Below are positions 14,001 to 24,849 of a DNA stretch of 64,000 nucleotides, piece by piece (the stretch's first letter is position 1; each line of letters opens with the position of its first letter). The position numbers were made by a program, and so were the translations under genes. Where the stretch lies: positions 2,125,501 through 2,189,500 of the forward strand of contig NW_017804464.1 of the NCBI RefSeq assembly GCF_001625305.1, written 5' to 3'. Under the pieces are notes generated by a model. The model was not told the origin of the DNA. It searched no databases and saw only the letters and a program-made list of their open reading frames with translations. Origin of the DNA: Branchiostoma belcheri. Taxonomy: Eukaryota > Chordata > Leptocardii > Amphioxiformes > Branchiostomatidae.

Positions 14001-17000
14001 TGCAAGCAGACAGGGAGGCGAATTGGGAGAGAAGACACAAAGGTGAAACAGGTAACAATCACACATTCAAGGACAGTATCCACATATTATACAAAGGTTT
14101 CAGGATGTGCCTAAAAAATAAAAACTTTCACGAAACATAATTCTGTAGTTCCAAAAAGTATCTTAGAATTGGAGGCTTTGAAAGGGAATAATACTTTTAG
14201 TAGAGCATTTTGTTTTCGACACTCGACATGATATACAATTGTTGGTCAATTTTATTTGTTATAATAACTTCTAAATTTTCTAATGGTTTTTCAAAGCATA
14301 TATTCTTTATACCTTGAGAAACTCTTCTCACTTTTAGTTATGGCAACTAGTAGAAATGGTTAGCAAAGCAGTGGATATCACATGATTTTGTTAATACCTC
14401 ATAGATGTGCTCCTCTATGGATGTGTCTTTGTAACCTTCATTACACAGCCCATCTAGCAGTATTGTTTCAGAGTCTAGCGACTTTTTTTTAAATCCGAAG
14501 ATGAAAGCATAGCAGGAAAGGGTGGAATAAGGGGAGAAGTTAGTGAAAAGGAAGGACTAACTACAGTGTGCAGTGTGCATTAAACAGTGATAGAGACGTA
14601 CTACAAATGAGACACATGTCAGGGCTCAAAATACCTCTTTTCTGTTATATATTTAGCTAGTTTTAGAATGTTTACCTGAAATTCAAAGGAACTTTCTGCA
14701 CATACATACTCAAGCTGCTATTCCTGTCTTACTACAACCAAAGCTTCAGTAAGCTATTGATAATGCCAAGCTTGAAATATTTTAGTCTTCAAAATTGCAA
14801 GCATTCTATTTTCTTACATGCAGGTTGTAGGTAAGTATTTTGAACCCCATAGGCTGCACAAAAGTTAGTGCTTCTAGAGAAGCACACATGGCTACATCTA
14901 TAAGAAGGATAAAGGAGAGGTATAGCATATGTAACACCAATACAAGGTACTACAATGTACATGTACTTACAGCTGCAGAGAATGACTGACAGTGAGAAGG
15001 TCATTTTTTACACAACTTTCAAAAAATTTATGAAGCATCACTTCCATGACAAGTAATCAATCCACATATCAAGACATAGCTACGAATCTGTCACAGATGC
15101 TGTGCATACATTTTGATTTGTTCTTTCAACTAAAAAGATGCATTCAAACATCCATTGTCATTGTCAGCTAAAATGCGTGAACTTTCAGCCATTCATACCT
15201 GGTAGTAGCTTTCGCCGTTGGTGGGATCTGTGGTGCCATCTTGCTGTGCTTGTTTCTTCTTGTCCATCTCTGCTTTCTTAACATTGTACACTGTCTGGAA
15301 CAGGTCTCGGATAGACAACACTACCGCCTCAGCCTGGAAACACATTAAAATTTGTAGTGAGTAGTTTCATCAGTTTTGGAATCATAGGGTATAAAGATAC
15401 AATCAGTCAAACGTGTATAAGCGACCACCTCTTCACAAGGACCACCTGGCCAATGTCATCACTTTAAAAATCATAATCCCCTGAGTGGCCTTCTTGGGTA
15501 GGTTTGACTGTGTTATGCTTGTTGTGCTTGTTGTCGATGTTTCAAGATTGTAATTATCTTTACCAAAGGAAAAGATATTGTTTTTGCTCTGTTTCTTCTT
15601 CCTCTTCTTCTCCAAACAAATAAGGGCAATGACCTGAACCAGACGTCTGTCACCATGGTAACTGGTAGTTGGGTAAGATCATGTTGCACTGTTATAGTAG
15701 AAGGGTTTTAGACTCCTGTCACCACATATAATAACTGTGTTTGAGTAAGAATTAACAGAGCAGACCATATGCGAAGGTAAACATTATGCTTTCTAGTTTG
15801 CACTGGAGTTCTTATTTGTTGTGCTTCCATGTACATAAGAGAAAATCAAACAAACCACTCATCCTACCTGCTTTTCTGTCTTGATGGCGAAGAACTTGTG
15901 CTGCCCCTCCCCTGGACTGAAGACCCAGCCAAAGGCTCTGTTGTCCGTCACATCCCGTGCTATGAACGAGATCTTGTGCACTGGGTGCCGGTGGTTGATT
16001 GCCTGGATAGATGCAAGAATATAGGATTATAAACTCTCTTCTGATGTTTTTGTCAGTATATGTGCAATTCTCATGTCAGCAAGTATTGGTCTATGTGTTT
16101 TATCTTTACATTTTATGTCCACTGTACCTTTTGTATTTGTTACCCCAACTTTGTGAGCAAAGGATCCTTATAAGCACATTATGTGCTTTCTGTCCAATGC
16201 TCTCAAATCTATGTGAATAAAATTAATAAGAAAAACTTTGGATTTGAAAAAAAAAATCAGCATTTCACTTTTCTTGTCCTTGGAATAGCTTAAATATAGT
16301 TGACCAAATGAATTAGTCTACTTCACATTTCTGACAAATCCACAAAATACACTCCATACCGTACATGGATACTTCAGTATCACATAATCACAATATCCTG
16401 CTGCTAGCCAAGACTGCATCCACTCTGCTTCAATATGTATACTTAAACATACTAACTGAAACAAACTCACTGGGCCACTTCTTTCATTTCAATATTTCAG
16501 ACTTCATACTGTGTAATAAATGATAGAGATACACTTAAAATGTTTCAAAAAATACTACAAGACTCACCCCTGAGGCGAGATCTATGATCTTGAGCCCCTG
16601 AAGAGACACACTGATGGTGATGCGCTGCTTGTGAGCTCCCGATGCCTTTACTGCAAGCTTCAGAACAGACAGAAAAAGTCATTAGAAAACACTTTTTTAT
16701 CCCAATTGACTACATTGTACACATTCCCATTTGAATCTTGAATGGACAGTTTCTTGCACTTTAAGCGGAATATATATTTTCACCTTGAACTGCATAATAA
16801 CGTAAGTGAATTTTGTCGGTCCTTAGATACAGAAATAGTCCTCATTACAAAACCGACATGTTATGGTCTTGATTATAAAACTGGCATCTTATGCTTGAAT
16901 GTGGATGTCACAATCACCAATATTCCATATCTGGAAACTAGTATTTATCAATGGTTTTGCACCTCCAGAACCTAAGATGTTCAGAATGACTTAAGTTTAA

Positions 17001-17222
17001 GTCTTTGCTCATACATGTAACCACTGACAACAAGATTAACAACTATTTACGTACCTTGAGCTTGTTCATGGAATCCTGACACATCTTGTCTCCCCTGGCC
17101 GCTTCTACATCATCAATCCCAATCACCTTTCCTTTGAAGACCATTCCGTCTCCTTCATACTGTTTCACCTTCTCTTCATCCGTTAAGGGCTCCTTCTTGC
17201 CCTTCTTTACTGTGCTCGTCAT
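1694..17222 (-). CDS. DAB: Disabled (Dab1/Dab2-type) endocytic and signalling adaptor, 15 coding exons
   Basis: Exons in transcript order: 17222-17055, 16657-16568, 16002-15868, 15333-15199, 14481-14398, 13987-13886, 13449-13387, 13118-13041, 12807-12748, 11134-11003, 9603-8530, 7122-6325, 4551-3634, 2082-2035, 1738-1694. All join in phase 0 and give about 1309 residues, longer than mammalian DAB1 or DAB2. Residues 20-160 form the PTB domain that binds NPXY tails, with the Disabled hallmarks [33 protein letters not shown] and [10 protein letters not shown]. Tyrosine motifs follow, then [12 protein letters not shown], then a long disordered region rich in DPF (AP-2) and NPF (EH-domain) motifs, and SDAFSAYFG near the C-terminus, matching the Dab1 EAFSSYF segment. 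The protein should act at the inner plasma membrane in clathrin-mediated uptake and in signalling from lipoprotein-type receptors. The Met is taken because the PTB follows it directly. Exons 5 (14481-14398) and 7 (13449-13387) are the least certain. Confidence 0.93.
3634..9603 (-). other. DAB: Dab large disordered exons with DPF and NPF endocytic motifs
   Basis: Three large phase-0 exons of 358 (9603-8530), 266 (7122-6325) and 306 codons (4551-3634). The first starts with a basic RKKR and carries NPFAQE, DPFATY, NPFRSS and NPFNPF. The second is Ser/Gln-rich with repeated PVNQSQ units, then [23 protein letters not shown] and DPFGDSF. The third is Pro/Gly-rich with [33 protein letters not shown], polyproline (PPPRP, TPAPRQ) and several further DPF motifs. 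In known Dab2 proteins such motifs recruit AP-2, EH-domain and SH3-domain partners. The GC-rich 3634-4551 exon produces many antisense reading frames that are shadows. Confidence 0.9.
11351..11545 (+). mobile_element. Possible tRNA-derived SINE fragment
   Basis: CGGCTAACTCAGCTGGACAA resembles an A box and GTGTTCAAATCATG about 170 bases later resembles a B box, wider apart than in a tRNA. A similar A-box word (TAGCCCAGCTGGTAAAGC) occurs near 9727. Both are in Dab introns. Evidence is limited to these motifs. Confidence 0.3.
12163..12330. mobile_element. Short element with about 50-bp perfect inverted repeats
   Basis: The left arm (12163-12212) starts CATTATGAAGTAAGTTTAAA and runs to AACAAAAATTGGAC; the right arm (12281-12330) is its reverse complement. 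A 12-base direct repeat ATGCTGTGCCTA occurs at 12121-12132 and 12328-12339. The interior word AAAGACTGGAGTTGTACAGTC resembles the repeat at 52860. It lies in the Dab intron between exons 9 and 10. Confidence 0.8.
13041..14481 (-). other. DAB: Dab tyrosine-motif cassette exons (coding exons 5-8)
   Basis: Exon 5 (14481-14398, 28 codons) ends EEHIYE. Exon 6 (13987-13886, 34 codons; an internal acceptor at GTAAAAAG would give 28) contains a basic KKRRK stretch and ends GEPIYQ. Exon 7 (13449-13387, 21 codons) ends CLPR. Exon 8 (13118-13041, 26 codons) starts VPTNKPVEQ. Joining exon 6 to exon 8 gives EPIYQVPTNK, closely matching the Dab1 site ENIYQVPTSQ that is phosphorylated after Reelin signalling. 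The exon 5 acceptor is weak: a run of A lies between the pyrimidine tract and the AG. Exon 7 would interrupt the motif, so it may be optional. Splice usage is inferred. Confidence 0.65.
13192..13352. mobile_element. Inverted-repeat element family B, complete copy
   Basis: Ends are inverted: CAGTCAAACCTGCA at the left and ACAGGTTTGACTGC at the right. The interior has GTGACCACCTCT, AAGAATCCTGTCTATAGTGG and CACTATAGACAGG. In the Dab intron between exons 7 and 8. Confidence 0.75.
15404..15511. mobile_element. Inverted-repeat element family B, short copy
   Basis: CAGTCAAACGTGTATAAGCG at the left and GTAGGTTTGACTG at the right with GACCACCTCTTCACAAGGAC inside. It abuts a family A element that begins about 40 bases later. 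Confidence 0.65.
15554..15791 (+). mobile_element. Inverted-repeat element family A, copy 1
   Basis: Starts CTTTACCAAAGGAAAAG and ends GGTAAACATTATG. Internal words TCTTCTTCCTCTTCTTCTCC, CACCATGGTAACTGGT, ATCATGTTGCA and ATAGTAGAAGGG are shared with three other copies in this window. Located in a Dab intron. Confidence 0.75.
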
Positions 17223-17295
17223 CTTGCTAGCCTAGCTGTCTTGGTGTCTACTCTATCTACTGTGGCTGCTATTGTGGCATCCCACTGCTTAAAAC
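17223..17295 (-). other. Dab 5' UTR in the first coding exon
   Basis: Upstream of the Dab ATG the sequence runs without a gene-like frame to a CAG acceptor preceded by TATTTA (plus 17296-17305), so the first coding exon has about 73 bases of 5' UTR and at least one non-coding exon lies further upstream. Confidence 0.6.
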
Positions 17296-20200
17296 CTGTA
17301 AATAAGAGTAAAAAAATACTTTAACAAGAAGACCATGGCATGTCCAGAACAGAAACAAACGGAACTACCAAGCAACGCTGCTAGGAGGCTCTGCACATAC
17401 CAAAAACCATCACAATCCATATAGCAGGCAACTAGGTCACCCCTTGCATATATACTGAGTGAACCTCTGCACCATGAATGTAACAACCATAACATTTACA
17501 TGCTATGGCTAATATTTGATACTCATGACGAATTTGTGCCTAACCACAAGCTTAGCATAATATAACTTATTAAGTGAAACTAAAATCTTCATGTATATCA
17601 TTATAAGCAGCAACATGACTCAAACCCTTCACAGCATCATACTGAAACAGTAGCAACCACGACCTGACTCTCAAGGTTATGCCTTTTATGGGTAGATTGA
17701 ACTCCTGAAACTGTAACTAAAACCATGTGTAGTGCAGTAATCTACATCAAATGTTTTACCGAGAAATCCACTCCCACTTGTAGATACATCCTCCAATACT
17801 ACGAACAGAGGAAAGAGGATCAAAAGGATGCTCTTACATTCACAATGTGACTGCCAAATCCATTACAGTCCAAGTATATCTACCCTTGATCTTCGATGAC
17901 CCCTTTCTATTGAAGAGTACTGATAAAAACGAGATAAAACTGATAATACTCCTTATTTCCAAACCAGCACTCGCCACGAGTGTATCTAGTAATATCATTA
18001 GTCGCCAGCCAAAATTTACTATTATTACGATGGATAGCTGGATGGATCATGGCCAAATCATGGTATTGGAGACTTGCTGTTAACGATCTAACCACTACTA
18101 GGAGTGGCTTTCCAAGACGGCAAACTGCCAACTGCAAGATTTTTAACATTTGCTTGACTTTTCGAGGGAAGTGAGAGAACACAGGAGGAATTCTAGAGTG
18201 TCAGGGGTTGGATGACTTGTGATAAACAAGTCTCTGCTGTAACAACCTCTTGAATACCAGAAAGCTGTACAACATTAGTGCTTCCCTGAGCTGTTAACCA
18301 GATTTCCAGCAAGGTCTGAAAGGGAAACTGTTGATTGGTATTTGATACCAAGACCAACAAATTTTAGACTTAAATTATAAAACATATACATGTACAAATA
18401 TATTGTAAAACTACATTGTGTACCATATGGCAAAAAAACAAAGCATGACTCAGCATATATTGATTACAAGATTCTAGCTCAGGTGTAAAATCAAAGGTAC
18501 AAATACTGATAAGCAATTCCAAAGCTAATAGTAATATTATTAGCATTCCTAACAGTACTATTAACAGTAAAGCATGGCAACCATGCATACATAAATTGCT
18601 CACAAAGTCTGATATGCTATGAACACATACATAATCCTGCCTTCCCTTTTGAAGCTTAAAATAACACCTGTTCAGTGCTATACATAATACATTTCTAAGC
18701 TATGACTGGGTATGAGAGAGGTGATTGAAATTCACTACAAAGCTGCATGAAATTCCTGTGGTTATAAACACTACATGTACATGCAACACGTACATGTATA
18801 TGCAATGAGCATTTTCTTTACAGTCATGATAATGTTTATAACATGAATGTAAAGAAAAATGTATCCCACATTATACATGATGTTTGAAATATTGTATGAC
18901 AATTTCTAAGCTATAAGGTACCTACATGTAAATTGTATACGGGCCAACAGAACTCAGGCTACGAAGGAAATATAGCTTTGTTCATGCAGTGTACATTATC
19001 ACTCAGAAAATATAGACTTATTCATACAATCTGTCAACATTATTGAATGTAAATGCCTATTGACATCTTACCATCTGTTTATCATGGTTTATGATAAGGC
19101 CACTTGCCAAAATAATAAGTAGAAAATGATGTTTACTTGCAAATAAATAAACTGTTTTGAAATTGTAAAGCTCTGATTGAATAGTACTACATGTACACGT
19201 AAAATTTACGTGTAAAAATTGATATCATGTGGTAAAATTTTGATCCTTCAAAATACAGGTGTACCATAACAATGGTAGCAATATTATAGTAAAAATATTT
19301 CTTGTCTAAGGAAATTAATATCATTTTCAAGTTATCCTGGAAGGAAATATCCTGGGAGCAGATAATACAACATTAGTGCTTTTCCCCCAGCTTTTCCAAG
19401 AAAGGTAATGACCTTAGCAGTACCCATTTATCATGTCAGTTAATGAGACAACATGCAAGCAATTACTATAATTGTATGAGTGCTGCATCTGTGCTCCTTA
19501 ATTACAGCCTGGGCTGTCTATGGCCGCCTTTATCTGTGTGATCACTGATAAGCAAGGATGCTCTTTATTACCACTTTGAAATGCTCATTTTGCATCAGAC
19601 AAAATTTACATGTACATTTCAAAGAGGAATCTGTAAGTAGTACAATGAATAAACAAATCAGTAACTGTTCTTGTTTGTTAAATCGGAACTTCCTGTTAAC
19701 AGTCGTATCACATACATAATCGCATACATAAACATCCAGTATGGACCAGTACAAGTTTACATTAGGATGCACAGTATCAGTTTTACCTGCAATTAACTAC
19801 AGGTGGCATTTCCACACCTATCAAATGCATGGTACCAATTAATAATTACCCTGTTTTGGTTGGTTTATTTAAACTACAAGATATGTAAACGTAGCTCCTC
19901 TATACTGACTGTATTGTTACTACCGTCAGTAATATGTGGTCTTTGAGTCTCTTGTAGCAAATTAAAAAGCAGGTGATACCAAGGTTAAACATGTGATGTC
20001 ATGTGACACACTGAGAGAGCTGTCCCCTTCAATCATGTCAGGACTATTCCATTAGCAAATCCCAGGAGGGGGGTAACAGGCAGACCTTTACAACCATCTG
20101 CTTCTACTTTCATTCCAATTACCATCCCCCCTCAAGTCAAATTGTTCTTGACATACCATCTTTTTCCTCAACTAGTACTGCTGCTCCTTTACTTTTTTCA

Positions 20201-21574
20201 GCTGAAAGACGCCCTGAAGTAAAATAAATACATGTACCAAATATTTGTCATCTAACCTACAGTCCACGCAATGGGAAAACTATTAACTCGAACACAATAC
20301 AAAGAGCAAGAAGTCCTTTATTCTGTCTGGACACTGAGGCAAAAGGGGGAGTGGCAGACCCATGGGGTAGCTGGCAGGAGTGCAGGGTCAAAGATTTACA
20401 CTGAGATGTGGCTAAATGATCAACCAGACAATCCTTTAAGAAAGATGATGAAAGAAAGCTACATAGATTGATAGAAGCCAACTACCCAAATTTCTATACT
20501 TTTGTAAGGATTTGAGCAATTAAGATAATGTCCTATGATATCTTGTCAACTGAGACCTTGTCATGTCAACTGTACGTTTACTACTGGTGCATGTGAAGAC
20601 TATTTCTGGTCAAAGTACAGCACATGTCAAACCACACCCAAGCGTCAATATGTGTACCAAACACAGTGATATGTTTTCATTACTTCTTGCAACTGAATGT
20701 AGTCTTGCATTTACAGTAGAAGACAGCCAGTGTTGAAATAAATAGAGTCAGAATCAATAATAACAAGTCCTTCTGTAGTCTGCTGTTAATATACAAATAT
20801 GGTGAAAGCAAGAGTATGTACAAGAAGTAAGGGCAAGGATGCTACAGTCTGCTTTAATGGCCCGTTGCCATACTTTTTAGCATTCACTTATTAGTTATCA
20901 GTTATCATAATAAAAAACATAATAAGAAACTTGCTACCTTGGTAACTATTATTATTAACCTGTTGTCCTGGTTTTCAATGACTAATGCACATCCTTTCAG
21001 CAGATGAACTTATGTAGCACATTAATGATTTTGCCTTTTAAATTACTAACTTAATCATATGGCCACATGCATGCATGCCTTTAAATTAACCATATGGACT
21101 GGAATTGGTATTGACAATGACCTTGATCCTTGAACTTCGAAAGGAGAATTTCTGAGAATGTGCTACAGGGCTAGTACAGGCAATTCCATGTGAGGAATAA
21201 ACTGCAATTTCATCTCTGTCAGGTTCAAAATGTAATGTTTCCATTGAAGTCAGAATGCAGCCAGGTACTATCTGTAAAACAATGTCCTTGGTAGTCCTTT
21301 ATTGCCATAGATGACTGTCTGTTTCGCACTATCATTAATGCACCGTTTCCACAGTCATGCCAAGAAATACAGATATGGTACCTAATATGATGTCTCATCC
21401 CATAACACTATAATACATCAATATAATATGAGTGTCTAGTCTAGCCTCCACGGGTCAAGGCCTCTTGGTTATCAAATGACTGCGCCCTGTAGATTCTCAT
21501 AAAACATATGGTACCCAGTACATCAAAATCAATAACACTTACCCTTGGCTTTATGAGGCTCTGTCAGAGCAACA

Positions 21575-22197
21575 TATTTGCAAAGTAATAATTTATTAAT
21601 TTACAAATTTGTAGGCTTTGTTAATAACTTAATATTGAGGCCTTAAATTAGTTTTAAAATGTGTACGTAGAATAGATTGAATGCCTGATCATGATCACAA
21701 ATTTGTCTGTATTTACATTGTACACATCTATTTGCAAAGTAATATTTTATACATTCACAAATTCACAAGCTTAGCCAATAATATTACTTAAGGCTTAAAA
21801 AATGTGTATGCAGAATTAGTTGAATGCCTGATCATAATTACCAACTTACATCTGTATTTAGCTCACGGTAAGTCTGGGCCTCACACTGTATTTGCAAAGT
21901 AATAATTTATTCATTTACAAATTCATAAGCTTAGCCAATAATATTAAGGCTTAAAAAATGTGTATGCAGAATTAGTTGAATGCCTGATCATAATCACCAA
22001 CTTGTCTGTATTTAGCTCACGGTAAGTCTGGGCCTCACACTGTATTTGCAAAGTAATAATTTATTCATTTACAAATTTACAAGCTTTGCCAATAAAATTA
22101 AGGCTTTGAAAAATTGTATATGGAATCAGTTGAAAGCCTGATCATGACCATGAGCTTGTCTGTATTTAGCTCACGGTAGGTCTGGGCCTCACAGTGT
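21575..22197. repeat. Tandem repeat, four copies of about 155 bp
   Basis: The motif TATTTGCAAAGTAATA recurs at 21575, 21729, 21889 and 22043, spacings of 154, 160 and 154 bases. Each unit continues with an AT-rich stretch, then GAATGCCTGATCAT, then TCTGTATTTAGCTCACGGTA (last units) and CTGGGCCTCAC. The last three units are most alike; the first is the most diverged, suggesting serial duplication from one end. No coding content. Confidence 0.85.
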
Positions 22198-22523
22198 GGA
22201 AAAGCAGTCCAGACCAGTCAATAATCCACCTTCCAGACAAGTTGTGGTTGAGGTCGGAGTAAGGTCAGGTTTAGTATGGCTTGTCTGGCTGCTCCTACTA
22301 GCAATTCCATCAGCAATTCGATATCAGAGAAAGTAGTTATATTTAGACTTGTGGTGGGGTCCTGACAGCTTCCCTGGTTTCTTGGAACTCTAGTTAAGGC
22401 TACATAATGATACATTCATTTGTGGCACATGTGTATGTGCTCATTTATCTTAGCTTGTTTCCTGAAATAAATGGATAATCTTTCTTTTAAAAAGACATTG
22501 ATACAGATAGACTGACTGACAGA

Positions 22524-22542
22524 GAGAGAGAGAGAGAGAGAG
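22524..22542. repeat. GA microsatellite
   Basis: About nine GA units in the Dab 5' intron. Confidence 0.8.
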
Positions 22543-24432
22543 ATAGTAAAGGTAAAAGAATCAAGATAGAAGCAAGCTGAAGATTTAGACTACTCAGCAA
22601 AAATATGGTGATGGGAGTATTGTTGAAAATACAATGTAGGTACAAACTACTGTGCATACTGGTAATCAGTCTTATCAAATTTACTGGCCTGGAAAATGCC
22701 ATTCATAATACCCTACCAGTACACCATTAACTGAAGCCCTATGATTTGTTGCCTGCTTCCAAACACAACATTCTCTACCTGTCCACACTAAGATATATAA
22801 GACAGGAGGATGTAAGGATTTGGAGTATGTTGTCTTGAAGAAGGAAAGGCCCCCATACTCCTGCCAGAAGTATCTTCCCCTGGAATTTCTTGGTAGGCCT
22901 TTACTGTTTGGTACCTGTCAACGTCCCAGTGTGAAACTTCTACAGCTTTCAAAACACTGTCTGTTTTGATGGAATACCAGAGAAAGCCTTTCCCCAGCCT
23001 GTGGTACTGTAAGTGAAATCATGATGACTAAGTTACTAACTTCTATATATACTAATACTTAAAGACAAGAAGTGAATTACTTTATGCAAACAATGATCTT
23101 TGAAGTGAATTACTTTACGCAAGCAATGATCTTTGACCTAATTTCAGTCACAATACATAATCACCTGGACTTTGGAATTTGTTAATGACCTTTGGGATCT
23201 TTTCAGAAGTACCTAGCATATGATTATGATCTATTTGTTGCTGTTCCTTCCAATGCTATACCATAGCATATATGTGTTGTCCTGAAGTTAAATTACCGGT
23301 ACATAGAAAATATAGCCATGTACCTGCAATTCAGGGACGCAAGGAAAGGTCTGAGAAAGATAGGGAACAGAGAAAATAAGGTGCCATTCAGAGGATATTG
23401 ACGTTTAATACCAGACAGATACAATCTAGCTTAAGGTCCATGTGGCACAAGTATATTACAAAACTAACAATTGAATGATGACCTTTCCCGCCCCCTTATT
23501 CAACCTCTGTTGAAAGAAGAAGAAACCTTACACCATGGACATGAATAGACTACAAAAATCCAACACCCTACAAGCATTCTTCCTTCTCCTGATATCACAC
23601 TGTGGTTCCAGTGTTAATGTACTGTTTCCATTACTGACTTTGAAAGGGTGCCAAATTTAACCCTGATTAGCCTTTGTGATTCATGTGGGTTTAAGTGTGT
23701 TGTCTTTTCAGGAATGTGAAATATGGGGTAGAAAATGTACATGCTAGAACCTACGCAACAAAAACCGTCCAAGTAACACCACAATTATTCAGTAACTTTC
23801 ATTTTCCTTATTATGTAACACTTAGCAGTTAGGAATCCTGGTACGGTTTACTAAGAAAAAGAATGCTAGTTTAGTGCATAATTTGAGGGGGCGGCGTTGT
23901 CTGACTCTGTATACGCCTAGAAGGATGATCGCCCTTAATTATTTCCAGATGAAATAATGTCGTGTGAAGAAGCTTTCGTCACAGCTTTGCTACGCTAAGA
24001 AAATAAATCTCTTAGCATAAAAAGCGAACTTTGACACTGTCCACAATACGCCCCCCAGGATGACAAACACACAGGTGGTCATTTATTGATGGACCCGGTC
24101 GAGGAATAAAAAAATTCGTCTGCAGGAACAGACTGACTGTTGCAGTTCGCCAAGGTGACTAGGACCAAAACAGAACACTTCATCACGAAAATTCCTGTCA
24201 GAATCAACATGACAACTTTCTACACGCCTACACAAATGGCTCTTACACCATATGGGACTGAATAACCCACGACAATTTAAAGATTGGTGCCAAATGAACC
24301 CGTCTCTTGCCCTTGGATGGGACCCTGAGCTTTGCAACGTCGACACGTTTGGGACGTGTGAGGGGAACATGAGTCGGTATGTGGTCCCGCGGGGCCGCCG
24401 GCGCGTGATACGGCCCGCCACGGCCTACCTAC

Positions 24433-24640
24433 CTTCTCTGCCGCCTTCTTCTCCTTACGAACTCCGATCAAACGGCCGTTTCTTCCCGCTTACTGTGAAA
24501 ATTCCGCCAGAAGTGGGCAAATCTAACGAAATATCGCCCGAATCAGACGACTTTCTCGCACCCACTCGCACTTTGATCGCGGGTTGAAGTACCCGGATAT
24601 GCTCCTCACTGCGCAGGCGTCGTGAACTTTCTGCCCTTTC
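24433..24640 (-). other. Candidate non-coding first exon of Dab
   Basis: A strong minus-strand donor, AAG followed by GTAGGT, sits at 24433/24432 inside CpG-rich sequence that immediately precedes the MFSD1 gene on the other strand. No other good donor-bearing CpG-rich segment is apparent upstream of Dab. The 5' limit is unknown. Confidence 0.35.
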
Positions 24641-24849
24641 CCGCCAAAAATGAAAAAATTCCCGCGAAAATCATCAAGAATGACGAATATCCAGAATAAT
24701 TTATAACCAAAGCAGCAGCTGTTCGTGTTATTGGTAATAACAAGAATCAAATGCCGCCATATCATCAACCGCATTATTTGACTATATTATGAGAAATCTA
24801 ATTTGTTCCTGAACCGGATATACATGCGTAGAGGAGAGCTGACTGTCAC
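24434..24849. promoter_or_regulatory. Probable bidirectional promoter between Dab and MFSD1
   Basis: The region is clearly richer in CpG than the sequence on either side (for example CGCGGGGCCGCCGGCGCG just upstream at 24388-24405, and many CpGs to 24700). It lies between the putative Dab first exon on minus and the MFSD1 start on plus. No TATA box is evident. The context around the MFSD1 start, ACAACATGGCG, resembles a YY1 site. Bidirectional use is inference. Confidence 0.4.

Larger units (their letters stand above)
15199..17222 (-). other. DAB: Dab PTB-domain exon block (coding exons 1-4)
   Basis: Four exons of 56, 30, 45 and 45 codons. Exon 1 carries the start and the first PTB strand and ends QDSMNKLK. 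Exon 2 begins [19 protein letters not shown]; its acceptor is the AAG before CTTGCAG, because using the later CAG would read straight into TAA. Exon 3 carries the core [19 protein letters not shown] and [12 protein letters not shown]. Exon 4 completes the C-terminal helix ([13 protein letters not shown]) and adds a charged tail ending ESYYQ. Alignment with vertebrate Dab PTB domains is continuous across all junctions, which validates the splice sites. Confidence 0.93.
17296..24432. other. Probable first intron of Dab; no coding gene seen
   Basis: Seven kilobases of AT-rich sequence without exons that I can support. It holds the 155-bp tandem repeat at 21575-22197 and a GA microsatellite near 22524-22542. 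The short reading frames present (for example 20257-20481 minus and 17847-18083 plus) have no domain, splice or composition support. Assignment as an intron rests on the donor candidate at 24433 and the 5' UTR acceptor at 17296. Confidence 0.45.

Noticed and set aside
20257..20481. Overlapping frames on both strands at about 20257-20481
   Set aside because: No splice signals, domain or composition support; treated as chance frames in the Dab 5' intron.
24083..24587. Overlapping frames of 111-112 codons on both strands in the promoter region
   Set aside because: Open by CpG-rich composition; no domain, and they span the probable Dab first exon and promoter.
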